DNA of 64,000 nt from Lewinellaceae bacterium (GTDB taxonomy: Bacteria > Bacteroidota > Bacteroidia > Chitinophagales > Saprospiraceae). Below, piece after piece: positions 9,901 to 18,200 of this stretch; position 1 is the stretch's first letter, and the number at the start of each line of letters is the position of its first letter. The position numbers and the translations under genes were made by a program. The notes below the pieces were generated by a model, which saw only the letters and a list, made by a program, of their open reading frames with translations, was not told the DNA's origin and made no database searches. The DNA is taken from positions 248,001-312,000 of the forward strand of contig JACJYC010000005.1 of NCBI GenBank assembly GCA_020636325.1, in the 5' to 3' direction.

Positions 9901-10035
9901 CTGGTGCAACACCGCAAGAAATCGGGACAGGGTCTCAACAACCTTCGCATGCGGGCCGAACGGCTGAAGGCAGAATTGAATGTGAATCCGAACGGGGGGT
10001 ATAAGGTGTCTTTGCGGATGAAGAAGTTTGCGTGA
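6907..10035 (+). CDS. Membrane sensor histidine kinase with two-component propeller and Y_Y_Y domains
   Basis: ATG 6907 is preferred over GTG 6886 because it gives a clean signal peptide (SLLILFFLALFGTGACLAQ). About 700 residues of regulator-propeller (Reg_prop) repeats follow (for example DQLIWIGTNNGLNRFDGYEF near the N-terminus, DIWLATEQGVFVF later), then a Y_Y_Y domain (WTRLDPLDKEWVYQG, LSAGNYTLRVAG). One membrane helix lies near residues 806-828. The cytoplasmic part has a HisKA_3 dimerisation domain with phospho-acceptor His851 in SDLHDEVSG and a HATPase_c domain (KETINNVAKHS, GQGLNNLRMRAERL). There is no fused receiver or AraC domain, so it is a classical kinase that signals to the NarL-type regulator upstream. 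In this family the periplasmic propeller commonly senses carbohydrates; the ligand here is unknown. Confidence 0.93.
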   Translation: MSKFAKSLLILFFLALFGTGACLAQSRLLQQADFFELNEGLSNRLVKTIIRGRDQLIWIGTNNGLNRFDGYEFLVFNSDWDNPHQLSGSNIAALKQDKSGRIVVLYENITTNFDLLDPLSFKTQRVDISPSTGVNGLGRTISVSPDGEIYVAAENDSTLSVYRMTPDYRFSTVFSLKEKGFGHGQVDLLPLKNGDFLINSTDKGMILVSPEGGIKQFYLSNNFPCAEGSVIKYPDHPRFMTQDQQGRVWVAWYSTPGIFRLTEEDSCFEKPQELPQDYYYVLAWEDDSGNILFAQTSRLLSQAYPALSRFNCLSKENRVVDFSYLLGQRNFPITAYSRDFFKTIFLGLDTGLKIIRNKRPNVKNFLDQDINTDERGASIRGITQGRDGKIYFAREINYWYALNPATNLLDTIQIMDELTGKPIEFSCSSNLYTVADTIIWGASCLNNTVGQLHRYDMVNCTAKTYRTKYLISAFTILQGGNFLLACTSDDSNGGLLVTFNPKTGEFTPVPSPDGDNPLSGTIPRYIFERSNGDIWLATEQGVFVFAPDFHLIHHYNANSDDTGLRLSHNVCYVIYEDNDCNMLLGTENGLNIIDPESNSIRIYRKKDGMASDVVCGIVPDEKGNYWISTYYGLSYLDTREGDFQNFFVADGLSHNEFNRFSFFRGTDGRYYFGGVNGLNAFYGYDLRAELDAPPPLLTKITRYDYGKDQVEVQDTGLLFLNKLVINPQDPYFILQFSLPEFYRSRHHKFWTRLDPLDKEWVYQGANNTVRYNRLSAGNYTLRVAGALANGLRSQNEYTVRIKVKQVFWLRWYVILVILSIASILAYGGFKYRLEQKLEVERLRTKLASDLHDEVSGLLSGMAMQADVLQTMLNGEEKIERVRTIAEVSRKVMDKINDVIWSIDSRKDRLEDLINRMREHADEVLLPLDIRYEMRLEKINQQEKIPPFIRQNLYFIFKETINNVAKHSSATYVVVSMTNKGNFFEMDIQDNGKLPPVNHLVQHRKKSGQGLNNLRMRAERLKAELNVNPNGGYKVSLRMKKFA

Positions 10036-10211
10036 CAGCAGGTTGGGCGTCCCGTTAACACATATTTAACTAAATAGACCCCCAAAAACACCCCCTACCC
10101 CATTTTCATGGGGTTTTCCCGCGTTCCATTTCTCCCTATTTTTGTCTTGTTATATCGTTTAAGATTATCATCCTTCCTATTCACTTATCAACAAGAAGCG
10201 TGTTTGATGAT

Positions 10212-10244
10212 GGGACTTTCCGAACGGAAGTCCCTCTTTTTTTT
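10212..10244 (+). terminator. Rho-independent terminator after the sensor kinase gene
   Basis: A stem GGGACTTTCC / GGAAGTCCC with loop GAAC and one bulged T is followed by a T-rich tract (10232-10244). It terminates plus-strand transcription about 175 bp after the kinase stop. Its T tract touches the stop of the convergent minus-strand gene. A smaller hairpin (CCCCAT/ATGGGG) lies near 10097-10112. Confidence 0.8.
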
Positions 10245-11481
10245 ATTCATGCTGCCTTCCTTTCTGCGCACCGGCTTTGAATCTCGCTTCCAGGTCTTCC
10301 AATTCCTGCTGTTCTGATTTTGACAGGGCCGTCGTCCGCAATGCCATAAGATCCGGCTGCCCGGCGTCTACCCAGGCCGTGTACCAGGAACTGGCCACCG
10401 CGTGAATGGCCTGCCGCATGCGGGCTTCCACCATACCCTGCATCCGGTCGCTGTAGGCGCGGGCAAAGGCCTCGCATTGGGTCCTGACCGTGATGCCGAG
10501 CCTTTCTTCGAAACAATACTGCTGATCGGCCGGGAAGGTGCGCCGCAGGTCCTTTTCGATGGCAAACACACTGTCCACCAGGGCATGGCTGTCCAATACC
10601 GTTTTCCAGAAAAAGGCATGCGGGTCTTCCAGGTATTCGGCACTACCCACCCAGAAATCGTATTCCTTGTCAGCATACAGTTCGGGCAAGCGGCTTTCCC
10701 AGAAGGCGTGAATGCCGTCTTGTCCGGTCATTTGACCGTTATAATTCTCAGTGGTATGCAGGGGGACATGCGCATCGCCGATGTAGTGCCCCATTTCGGC
10801 GGACAGCCGCAGGATGCGGTTCACATTTTTGAGGCGAAAGGCTTCCGTCAGGTCGCGTTGCATCTTCAGGAGGTGGTACGGCAGGATACCGTACTCCGAG
10901 AAATGGTCGACGACATAGGCCTGGGTGCAGTTCAGCTTGCGGGCATTCTCGCCGAATAGTCCGCTGAGGCTGTCGCAATCGACCACCCATTCGTCTTCGT
11001 AATATTGCGGCAGGATCCGGTCCCGAAAGAATTGCCGGTAGCGCCGGGCGGGCACTTCCAGGGAAAGGCCGCTTTCCGAGTCCCGGAAATTGAACACGGG
11101 TTGGGCGCCGCCCAGGGTATCGGCATGCAGGATGAGGGTATCGCCCCGGCCGGTGACCAGGTTGACCGTAGCATATTTGATGAGAGCGTCCGTCCAGTTG
11201 CGGGGCACTTCCGGAAAGGGATAGGTCCCCCAATGGTCGATATCGATATAGTGGCGGACGGCTTCATGCCGGGTAGAATACCGCCTTTTATCCGGATCAA
11301 CGGCGTGTTCGGTGATGTATTCGATATTCTTTTTGAAAAAGGCGCCCATTTCCGGCGGCAGGGTGAAAACGGCCAACCGGTTGATGCGGCGATGGCCGAA
11401 AAAGCCCCAGGTAGGCCGGGTAGCCTGCAAACAAAGAAGCGTTAAAATAATTGCAATACCTGAAAGGAAAGTAAATTTCAC
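10243..11481 (-). CDS. Secreted zinc-dependent phospholipase C / S1-P1 nuclease-like protein
   Basis: The 412-residue protein has a signal peptide (FLSGIAIILTLLCLQA) followed by WGFFGHRRINRLA, matching the mature N-terminal Trp and His zinc ligands of the phospholipase C/S1-P1 fold. Further ligands are in HEAVRHYIDIDHWG and in EMGHYIGDAHVPLHTTENYN. The fold carries a tri-zinc site that cleaves phosphodiesters in phospholipids or nucleic acids; which one cannot be decided here. It should act in the periplasm or outside the cell. The C-terminal region (about 340-412) is helical and charged, with no recognised sorting signal. Confidence 0.78.
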   Translation of the reverse strand: MKFTFLSGIAIILTLLCLQATRPTWGFFGHRRINRLAVFTLPPEMGAFFKKNIEYITEHAVDPDKRRYSTRHEAVRHYIDIDHWGTYPFPEVPRNWTDALIKYATVNLVTGRGDTLILHADTLGGAQPVFNFRDSESGLSLEVPARRYRQFFRDRILPQYYEDEWVVDCDSLSGLFGENARKLNCTQAYVVDHFSEYGILPYHLLKMQRDLTEAFRLKNVNRILRLSAEMGHYIGDAHVPLHTTENYNGQMTGQDGIHAFWESRLPELYADKEYDFWVGSAEYLEDPHAFFWKTVLDSHALVDSVFAIEKDLRRTFPADQQYCFEERLGITVRTQCEAFARAYSDRMQGMVEARMRQAIHAVASSWYTAWVDAGQPDLMALRTTALSKSEQQELEDLEARFKAGAQKGRQHE

Positions 11482-11573
11482 GGAGTAATATTTTTCAGAA
11501 CAAGATAGTAATTGAAATATTTAGTCAATAGTAATAATAGCTGTTCTTGTAATTTCAAAACTGCCGTTAGGGT

Positions 11574-11593
11574 GGGTTTGTTTACTCAAACCC
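11574..11593. other. Perfect 7-bp hairpin GGGTTTG-TTTACT-CAAACCC
   Basis: The hairpin lies about 40 bases past the sucA stop on the minus strand and has no U tract. It may mark the sucA mRNA end. Confidence 0.4.
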
Positions 11594-11633
11594 AAACCCC
11601 TATATCTTGTTTTTACACTCCCGCGCAACTCCC

Positions 11634-14396
11634 TCACACCTCAAACGCCCGCCGCACAATATCCTCCTGCTGGCTGTCGTGTACCTTTTTGAAGCCGGTT
11701 GCCGGAGATGCGCTGCTCTTTCTGCCCACCAGGTGGAGGTTCGGCAGTTCGCCGAAGTTTTCGTTGTGGAACATATTGTTCATGAACAACCAACCTCCCA
11801 TGTTGGAGGGTTCTTCCTGCACCCAGTAAACTTCCGATGCGTTCTTGTATTTTTTGAAAATGGCCTTCAGCTGCTTGACCGGCAGCGGGAACAATTGTTC
11901 CAGGCGGACGATGACCACATCGCTGCGTTTGTTTTCGCGCTGGTATTGAGCCAGGTCGTAATACACTTTGCCGCTGCACAACAACACCCGCTTCACCTTT
12001 CCGGCGGCGGCGCCTTTCACCCCGTCCTCAATGATCTCCTGAAATCGCTTGCCGGCTTCCATTTCGGAGATATCCGACACGCATTCGGGGTGGCGCAGGA
12101 GGGATTTCGGCGACATCACGATCAGCGGTTTGCGGAACGGGCGGGCCAGCTGCCTGCGAATGGCGTGGAAGAAGTTGGCCGGCGTGGTGATGTTGGCGAC
12201 TGTCAGGTTGAACTCCGAACAGGCCTGCAGGAACCGTTCCAGGCGTGCGCTCGAGTGCTCAGGCCCTTGCCCCTCATAGCCGTGGGGCAGCAGCATGATC
12301 AGGCCGGACATCCGTTGCCATTTGCTTTCGCCGGCGGTGATGAACTGGTCGATGATGGTTTGGGCGCCGTTGGCAAAATCGCCGAACTGGGCTTCCCAGA
12401 TGATCAGGTTATCGGGTGTTGCCAGGGAATAGCCGTATTCAAATCCGAGCACGCCGAATTCGGAGAGCAGCGAGTTATAAATCCGGAATTTACCTTGCTT
12501 TTCATCTATTTGATCCAGGCGGTTGAGCGGCGCATAGGTATCGGCGTCGTAAATAACGGCCAGGCGGTGCGAGAAGGTCCCCCGTTTGACATCCTGCCCG
12601 CTCATGCGGATATCATTGCCGTCGAGCAGGATTGCGCCGTAGGCCAGCAATTCCCCCATGGCCCAGTCGATCTTGCCGTCGTCCAGCAGCTTCTGCTTGC
12701 CTTTTAGCACGCGCACCACCTTGGGCAGCGGGTTGAAGCCTTCTCTGGGGTTCATCAGGTGGTTGATGAGCTTATCGAGGGTTTTGCGCTCGATGCCCGT
12801 TTCCGGCGACTGATCATAATCGCTGACATCTGTTTTCTTTTTGAGCTTGCGCCAGGCTTGTTCCGGCTCCTGGTATTGGTAAGGCAGCGGATGTTCGCGC
12901 ACTTCATCGAGCCGTTCCTGGAGGTGATTCCAGAAGGCCTTTTCCATTTCGTCGGCCAGTTCGCCTTCCACGTCGCCCCTTTCGATCAGCTTTTTGGAGT
13001 ATACCATCCGCGGGTCGTCGTGATCGGCGATGATCTTGTACATTTCGGGTTGGGTGAACTGCGGATCGTCGCCTTCGTTGTGGCCATGGCGGCGGTAGCA
13101 GACCATATCGATGAACACGTCGATATTGAATTCCTGGCGATAGGCCACGGCGAGCTCAACGGCGAACAATACGGCTTCGGGGTCATCGCCGTTCACATGG
13201 AAAACGGGCGCCTGCACCACACTGGCCACGCCTGTGCTGTAGGTGGAGGACCGGGCGTCGTCGAAGTCGGTGGTGAAGCCGACCTGGTTGTTGATCACAA
13301 AATGGATGGTACCGCCGGTGTAATAGCCTTCCAGCTGGCTCATCTGTACGGTTTCATAGACGATGCCCTGGCCTGCGAGGGCAGCGTCGCCGTGGATCAG
13401 GATGGGCAAAATGCGGTCGTAATCGCTGCCGTACAGGATGTCCGCCTTGGCCCTTGCGAAGCCTTCCACCACCGGGTTGACGGCTTCGAGGTGGCTGGGG
13501 TTGGGCACCAGTTTGAGGTGGACGGTTTTGCCGCCCGTGGTTTGGACCTGGGAGGAAAAGCCCAGGTGGTATTTGACGTCGCCGTCGCCGAAGCTGAGGT
13601 CGGGCACGGCGGTGCCTTCAAATTCGTTGAAGATCTGGCCGTAGGTTTTACCCATGACGTTGGCCAGCACGTTGAGGCGGCCGCGGTGAGCCATGCCGAT
13701 GATGATCTCCTCCACGCGGTCGTCAGCAGCGGCATTAATGATCCCGTCGAGCCCGACGATGGCGTTTTCCCCGCCTTCCAGCGAAAAGCGCTTCTGGCCG
13801 ATGTATTTGGTATGCAGGAAACGTTCGAAAATGACGGCGCCGTTGAGTTTTTCCAGGATGCGGCGTTTCTTTTCCATGGAGATGGCCGGCCCCGCCTGAA
13901 AGTCCACGGATTCGATCCGCTGACGGATCCACCGGCGGCGGTTGCGGTCGTTGATGTGGTGGTACTCAAAGCCGATATTGCCGCAATAGACCTTCCGGAG
14001 CTTATCGACAATTTGCTGCAGGGTGGCGGTTCCCAATCCGACTTCCCTGGCGACAAAGAACGGGGTACTGAGGTCGGCTTCCGTCAGGCCGAAATCCTCG
14101 ATATTAACGGTCGGATGGCGGTCGCGCCGTTTCCGGATCGGGTTGGTGGTTGACAACAGGTGCGCCCGGTCGCGGTAAGCTTTGATCAGGGATAAAACCC
14201 GGAGTTCTTTCAAAAGGTGGTCGTTTCCGACGGCAGATCCGTTGCCGGAATGGCCGTTGCCGCTTTTGGCAAATTCAAATCCGCTGAAAAAGGCTCTCCA
14301 GCTCGATTCCACCTGGTCGGGGTCTGACTGGTATTGGTCATAAAGGGATTCGATATACGAAGGATGTGCGTTGGCTATAAAAGAGAAGTCCGTCAT
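11634..14396 (-). CDS. sucA: 2-oxoglutarate dehydrogenase E1 component
   Basis: The 920-residue protein is full length for the homodimeric E1 family. The N-terminal segment (FIANAHPSYIESLYDQY) is the E2-binding region of OGDH E1. The thiamine diphosphate core contains the GDAALAGQGIVYETVQMS and GGTIHFVINNQVGFTT segments, and the C-terminal transketolase domain includes LLPHGYEGQGPEHSSARLE. It decarboxylates 2-oxoglutarate and passes the succinyl group to the lipoyl E2 in the TCA cycle. The E2 gene (sucB) is not adjacent. The ATG start at 14396 is supported by a -7 box 19 bases upstream. Confidence 0.97.
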   Translation of the reverse strand: MTDFSFIANAHPSYIESLYDQYQSDPDQVESSWRAFFSGFEFAKSGNGHSGNGSAVGNDHLLKELRVLSLIKAYRDRAHLLSTTNPIRKRRDRHPTVNIEDFGLTEADLSTPFFVAREVGLGTATLQQIVDKLRKVYCGNIGFEYHHINDRNRRRWIRQRIESVDFQAGPAISMEKKRRILEKLNGAVIFERFLHTKYIGQKRFSLEGGENAIVGLDGIINAAADDRVEEIIIGMAHRGRLNVLANVMGKTYGQIFNEFEGTAVPDLSFGDGDVKYHLGFSSQVQTTGGKTVHLKLVPNPSHLEAVNPVVEGFARAKADILYGSDYDRILPILIHGDAALAGQGIVYETVQMSQLEGYYTGGTIHFVINNQVGFTTDFDDARSSTYSTGVASVVQAPVFHVNGDDPEAVLFAVELAVAYRQEFNIDVFIDMVCYRRHGHNEGDDPQFTQPEMYKIIADHDDPRMVYSKKLIERGDVEGELADEMEKAFWNHLQERLDEVREHPLPYQYQEPEQAWRKLKKKTDVSDYDQSPETGIERKTLDKLINHLMNPREGFNPLPKVVRVLKGKQKLLDDGKIDWAMGELLAYGAILLDGNDIRMSGQDVKRGTFSHRLAVIYDADTYAPLNRLDQIDEKQGKFRIYNSLLSEFGVLGFEYGYSLATPDNLIIWEAQFGDFANGAQTIIDQFITAGESKWQRMSGLIMLLPHGYEGQGPEHSSARLERFLQACSEFNLTVANITTPANFFHAIRRQLARPFRKPLIVMSPKSLLRHPECVSDISEMEAGKRFQEIIEDGVKGAAAGKVKRVLLCSGKVYYDLAQYQRENKRSDVVIVRLEQLFPLPVKQLKAIFKKYKNASEVYWVQEEPSNMGGWLFMNNMFHNENFGELPNLHLVGRKSSASPATGFKKVHDSQQEDIVRRAFEV

Positions 14397-14415
14397 TTTG
14401 AGTTATTTTACGCGG

Positions 14416-14423
14416 CAAAGGTA
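14416..14423 (-). promoter_or_regulatory. -7 promoter element TACCTTTG for sucA
   Basis: The minus strand reads TACCTTTG, an exact TAnnTTTG match, 19 bases before the sucA ATG. A TTTG lies 15 bases further upstream, which is short for a -33 box. Confidence 0.6.
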
Positions 14424-14551
14424 TGCCTACTTTGCAATCAAAGTCCAGAAAAATTAAAACTATTTTACAGCATATTTGGTTGCCCTCCATAACGATTCGG
14501 GGCCGCGGGTTGTTGTATCCCGGAGAGGATTCCCGCAAAGGGAATTGTTGT

Positions 14552-14559
14552 TATCTTTG
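14552..14559 (+). promoter_or_regulatory. -7 promoter element TATCTTTG
   Basis: Exact TAnnTTTG match on the plus strand, 62 bases before the ATG of the small membrane protein gene; no clear -33 box. Confidence 0.5.
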
Positions 14560-14621
14560 CCGCCGTCGCGCCTTCCGTTTTCCGGCGGACTCCCGGGGCA
14601 ATTTCATTGCAGTTCGAAACC

Positions 14622-15092
14622 ATGAAAAGAAATTTTCTCTTACACCTCCGGCTTGAAATACTCTGGTGGCTGATCACCCTGGCGGCAGCGGCGGTCATCC
14701 TGTGGCCGGTCCGGAGCAACGTGCCCGGTTTTCCTTTTTTCCGGATGAACCTGGCCTTTATCCTGATCTTCATCACGCTGACCCGCTATATCTTTCTGCT
14801 TCAGTATACATTTTTATCCCATATGCTGTGGTTGAAGGTGGTGCTGGTGTTTTGCTGCATCCCCGGCGTGTTCCTCATGATCCAGGAAATCACCTTTTTG
14901 CAGACATTCCTCGATGAACGGGGCCCCGAGGCCCTGGTCGGCGCCATGGCCCCCGAAAGGATGCAACAATGGCTGACCTATATCCGGACGGAATACCTGC
15001 TGTTCGGCGTCGGCAGCGTCATTGCAGCGATCATTCTTCCGGTCAGGCTGGTGATTTCGGTTTGGCGGAAATGGAATTTGGGGAGGGAGTAG
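14622..15092 (+). CDS. Small multi-pass membrane protein of unknown function
   Basis: The 156-residue product has about four hydrophobic segments (roughly 11-27, 42-60, 66-85, 123-147) and ends in a short basic tail (SVWRKWNLGRE). ATG 14622 is preferred over a TTG at 14607. I recognise no family. It is divergent from sucA and convergent with the giant secreted protein gene. The stop codon TAG is also the first part of the short-word array that follows (GTAGTTAGTGGTTAG). Confidence 0.7.
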   Translation: MKRNFLLHLRLEILWWLITLAAAAVILWPVRSNVPGFPFFRMNLAFILIFITLTRYIFLLQYTFLSHMLWLKVVLVFCCIPGVFLMIQEITFLQTFLDERGPEALVGAMAPERMQQWLTYIRTEYLLFGVGSVIAAIILPVRLVISVWRKWNLGRE

Positions 15093-15094
15093 TT

Positions 15095-15260
15095 AGTGGT
15101 TAGTGGTCAGTGATCAGTTGTCAGTTGTCAGTGATCAGTTGTCAGTCTCCGCCCGGCAACTTCGCTTAAAGCTTCGTCGCCCGGTGGCTGTAGCTTCAGC
15201 GGAGGAGGGGGTCAGTTGTCAGTTGTCAGTGGAGTAGTTGAGCGCAGTCGAAGCTACAAC
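15095..15260. repeat. Short-word array (CAGTTGTCAGT) with embedded dispersed elements
   Basis: CAGTGATCAGTTGTCAGT-type words fill 15095-15146 and recur at 15211-15230, flanking a GC-rich insert whose ends can pair (CTCCGC .. GCGGAG, about 15149-15205). The insert holds GTAGCTTCAGCGGAGG, and the end of the array holds TTGAGCGCAGTCGAAGCT; both motifs recur elsewhere in the window. The array lies between two convergent genes. Confidence 0.8.
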
Positions 15261-15288
15261 GGACGCCCAACCATAAGACCATCACCAC

Positions 15289-18200
15289 CTACCGCACCAG
15301 CGCCACATCCCCTTTATACACCACTTTTTCCCCATCGATGAATTCGATCTCAGCGGCATAGACGTAGACTGCGGCGTTCATGGGCAAACCGTTGTGCGTG
15401 CCGTCCCAGCCGTGAACGGGGTCATTGGGTTGGAAATTGTAATGCTGGAACACCATATCCCCCCACCTGTCGAAGATCATGAAGCTGTTGATCTTCCGGA
15501 CACCCTGGCCGGCGAAGATGTAAAAGATATCGTTGTCGCCGTCACCGTCCGGAGTGAAGCCGTTGGGGATATAAATATTTCGCGGTTTGCGGACAAAAAC
15601 GGGGAGGCGGTCTGAATCCGAGCAGCCGTTGAGGTCTGTTACCGTAACATGGTAATAGGTTGCCTCACCGGGGCTGATCTCCCGGGTCAATCCGGCGGGC
15701 GCGTAATTAATGCTGTCGGGTTTCCAGACGATAGATCCGACCTGGTCCTCGTCCCGGTTGATCAATGCGATCAGCTGGATCGTATCCCCCAGGTCGATCA
15801 GGTTTTCATCCGTTGTCAGGTTTGTGATCAGCTTGACGTCGATCTGGTCGGGATTTTGCAGGGTCAGTTGAAGGGATGCCTCACAACCGGTCGCATCCCG
15901 GACCGTCAGGTCGTAGACGCCCGGCTGCAGGGGCCCCATCAAGGATTGGCCGCTGGCAGGCCCGCCGTTCAACGAATAGGTATAAGGCTGCTGGCCCCCA
16001 AGGACTGAATCGATGCGGATGAATCCGTCATTGGCCTGGAAACAGGTAATGGGAATGACGGAAGCAAACGGCACCACGATATTTTCGTCGGAAGTGACCG
16101 TCACCATGTCTGTAGCTGTACATCCGGTCGCGGGGTCGGTAACCAGCAAAGTATAGGTATCGGCCTGATTGACCTCGGTAACGGCGGCCGACGGGCTCAG
16201 GGGAAGGCTCCCTCCGGCGCCGGTCCACTGGTATTGCAATCCGGCAGTCGTTTGCCCGCTTCCGATGCTGACCTCATTGACCAGGCAACCGAGCGACAGG
16301 TCGGGTCCGGCATCGGCAACCGGGTTGGCATTGACCCTGACCTTTACCTGCGCGGAGGCGTCCGGGCATGGGTCCTGGGCCATGACCAGGTATTGGAAGA
16401 CGTAAATGCCGGGCGCTTGTCCGGTAGTCCGGAAAGTAGCGGCCGAAGGATTGAAGGCGCTGCCCGTTGAAGGTACCCCTGACGCCTCCGTCCAGGCGCC
16501 GCCTGCCGTTTCCTGGTCGAGCAGGCCGGCCAGGTCAATTACGTTATTGGCGCCGGTGCAGACCGCCGGTTCATCCGTCGGGTTGCCGGCAAATACGGGT
16601 TGACTGACCGTTATATTCAGCGGCGCGGGTATCGAAACCGGACACAGCGGATTGGACGGATTGACCACGCTGTCAATACTGATCACCGCGCCGGCGTCCA
16701 GGGTGGTATTCCAGATTCTGCCGTCATTCACCCCCGTAAGCCATTGCGCCTGTCCGTTGATGGAGATCAGCAGGTCAACCGGGCCGCTTTGCCCCGAAAG
16801 GCTGAAGGTAACACGGGCATCCTCACCACGACACAGGGGTGACGCCGTCTGCCAACCCAGTACAATATCCGGGCAGGATTCCGCTTCACAGGACGCGCTG
16901 AAGGTCACATCGCGGCAAGGCAGACCGGGATCCGACCAGGTAACCGAAATCGAACCGCCTTCGCCGGGCATCAGGCCCGTGATCTGGTATGAAGTATCCG
17001 AGGACATGGCCCCGACACCCGCCCCCGTATAGGTGACCTGGGTAGCGGGAATGCCGTCGGGCTGAGTCCAGAAGAAGGTCAGCCGGTCTAATCCCGGGGA
17101 GCAGTTGATCTGAGGAGCCGCAAACGGGGCCAGTACGACCAGGGGTTGGAAAACCGTGTCACTCATACAACCGTTCTCCTCCACCCACAACGACAGGTCA
17201 TAATCCCCCTCGTTGGGAAAATTCACCGTATGCGGACCGGCTCCGGCGGGGTGCTGCGTTCCGGCTGTCCAGTGGAAAACGGCATCCGGACCGGCAGTGC
17301 CGGTGAAGGTCAAAACTGCGTTCTGGCCGGTGCAAAGGCTGTCGGGAGCGGTAAATGCCGCAACCGGCGTACTGTTCACTGTAAAACTTATGCTGTCGCT
17401 GAAGGTGCAAATATCGCGGGTAAAGACGGCATGGATAACCGGTGTCTGCCCAACCAGCGAGCCGTTGATCGTCAACTGATTGCCGTTCACACCGGGACCC
17501 GACCAGGTCAGTTGCCCGCCTGCGGTATCGCCCTGAACGGCGATTTCCAACGGAATGGTGAACGGAGTTCCATCGTAACAGATATCGGCGATCGGCTGGA
17601 TGTCCAGGCCGACTTGCGGACAAAGGGTGGTCGTACAGGTCAGCTCGGCGCGCGTTTCCGGGCAGGGGCCGCCGCTCAGGGCAATCACCTCAATGGTCAC
17701 GGCGGTACCTTCTCCGAGCCCGGAGAACAGGATGGCGGTATCGGCTGTCATTTGCCCCGCAGGGCCGTCCAGCACGTTTACCTGGTACCCCGTTGCGCCT
17801 TCAACCGCCGGCCAATTGAAAAAGATCTGATCGAGGCCCGGCTGGCAGTTGATCTCCGGCGCTTCCATCGACGGGACGATTTCGATATTCCCGTCGACGG
17901 GATCCGACTGGCAGCCGTCCTGCACAGCGGTCAGGGTCGGGGTGTAATGGCCCGCCTGGCTCCACACGACCCGGTATTCGCTATCCGTGGAATCCTGGGG
18001 TAAACCGCCGCCCCAGTCCCAGTTCAGCATCACATTGCTGCCTGATTGAACGGCATAGGAAACCACTGCGGTATCGCCGAGGCAAACGCTGTCCGGCAGG
18101 CTGAAGCTCGCCACAGGCGGCGGAATGACCTCCACCAACACGCTGTCCGTGACCATGCAGCCCTGCGATTCGACGGTGACCATGACCCAGTTTTCCTGGC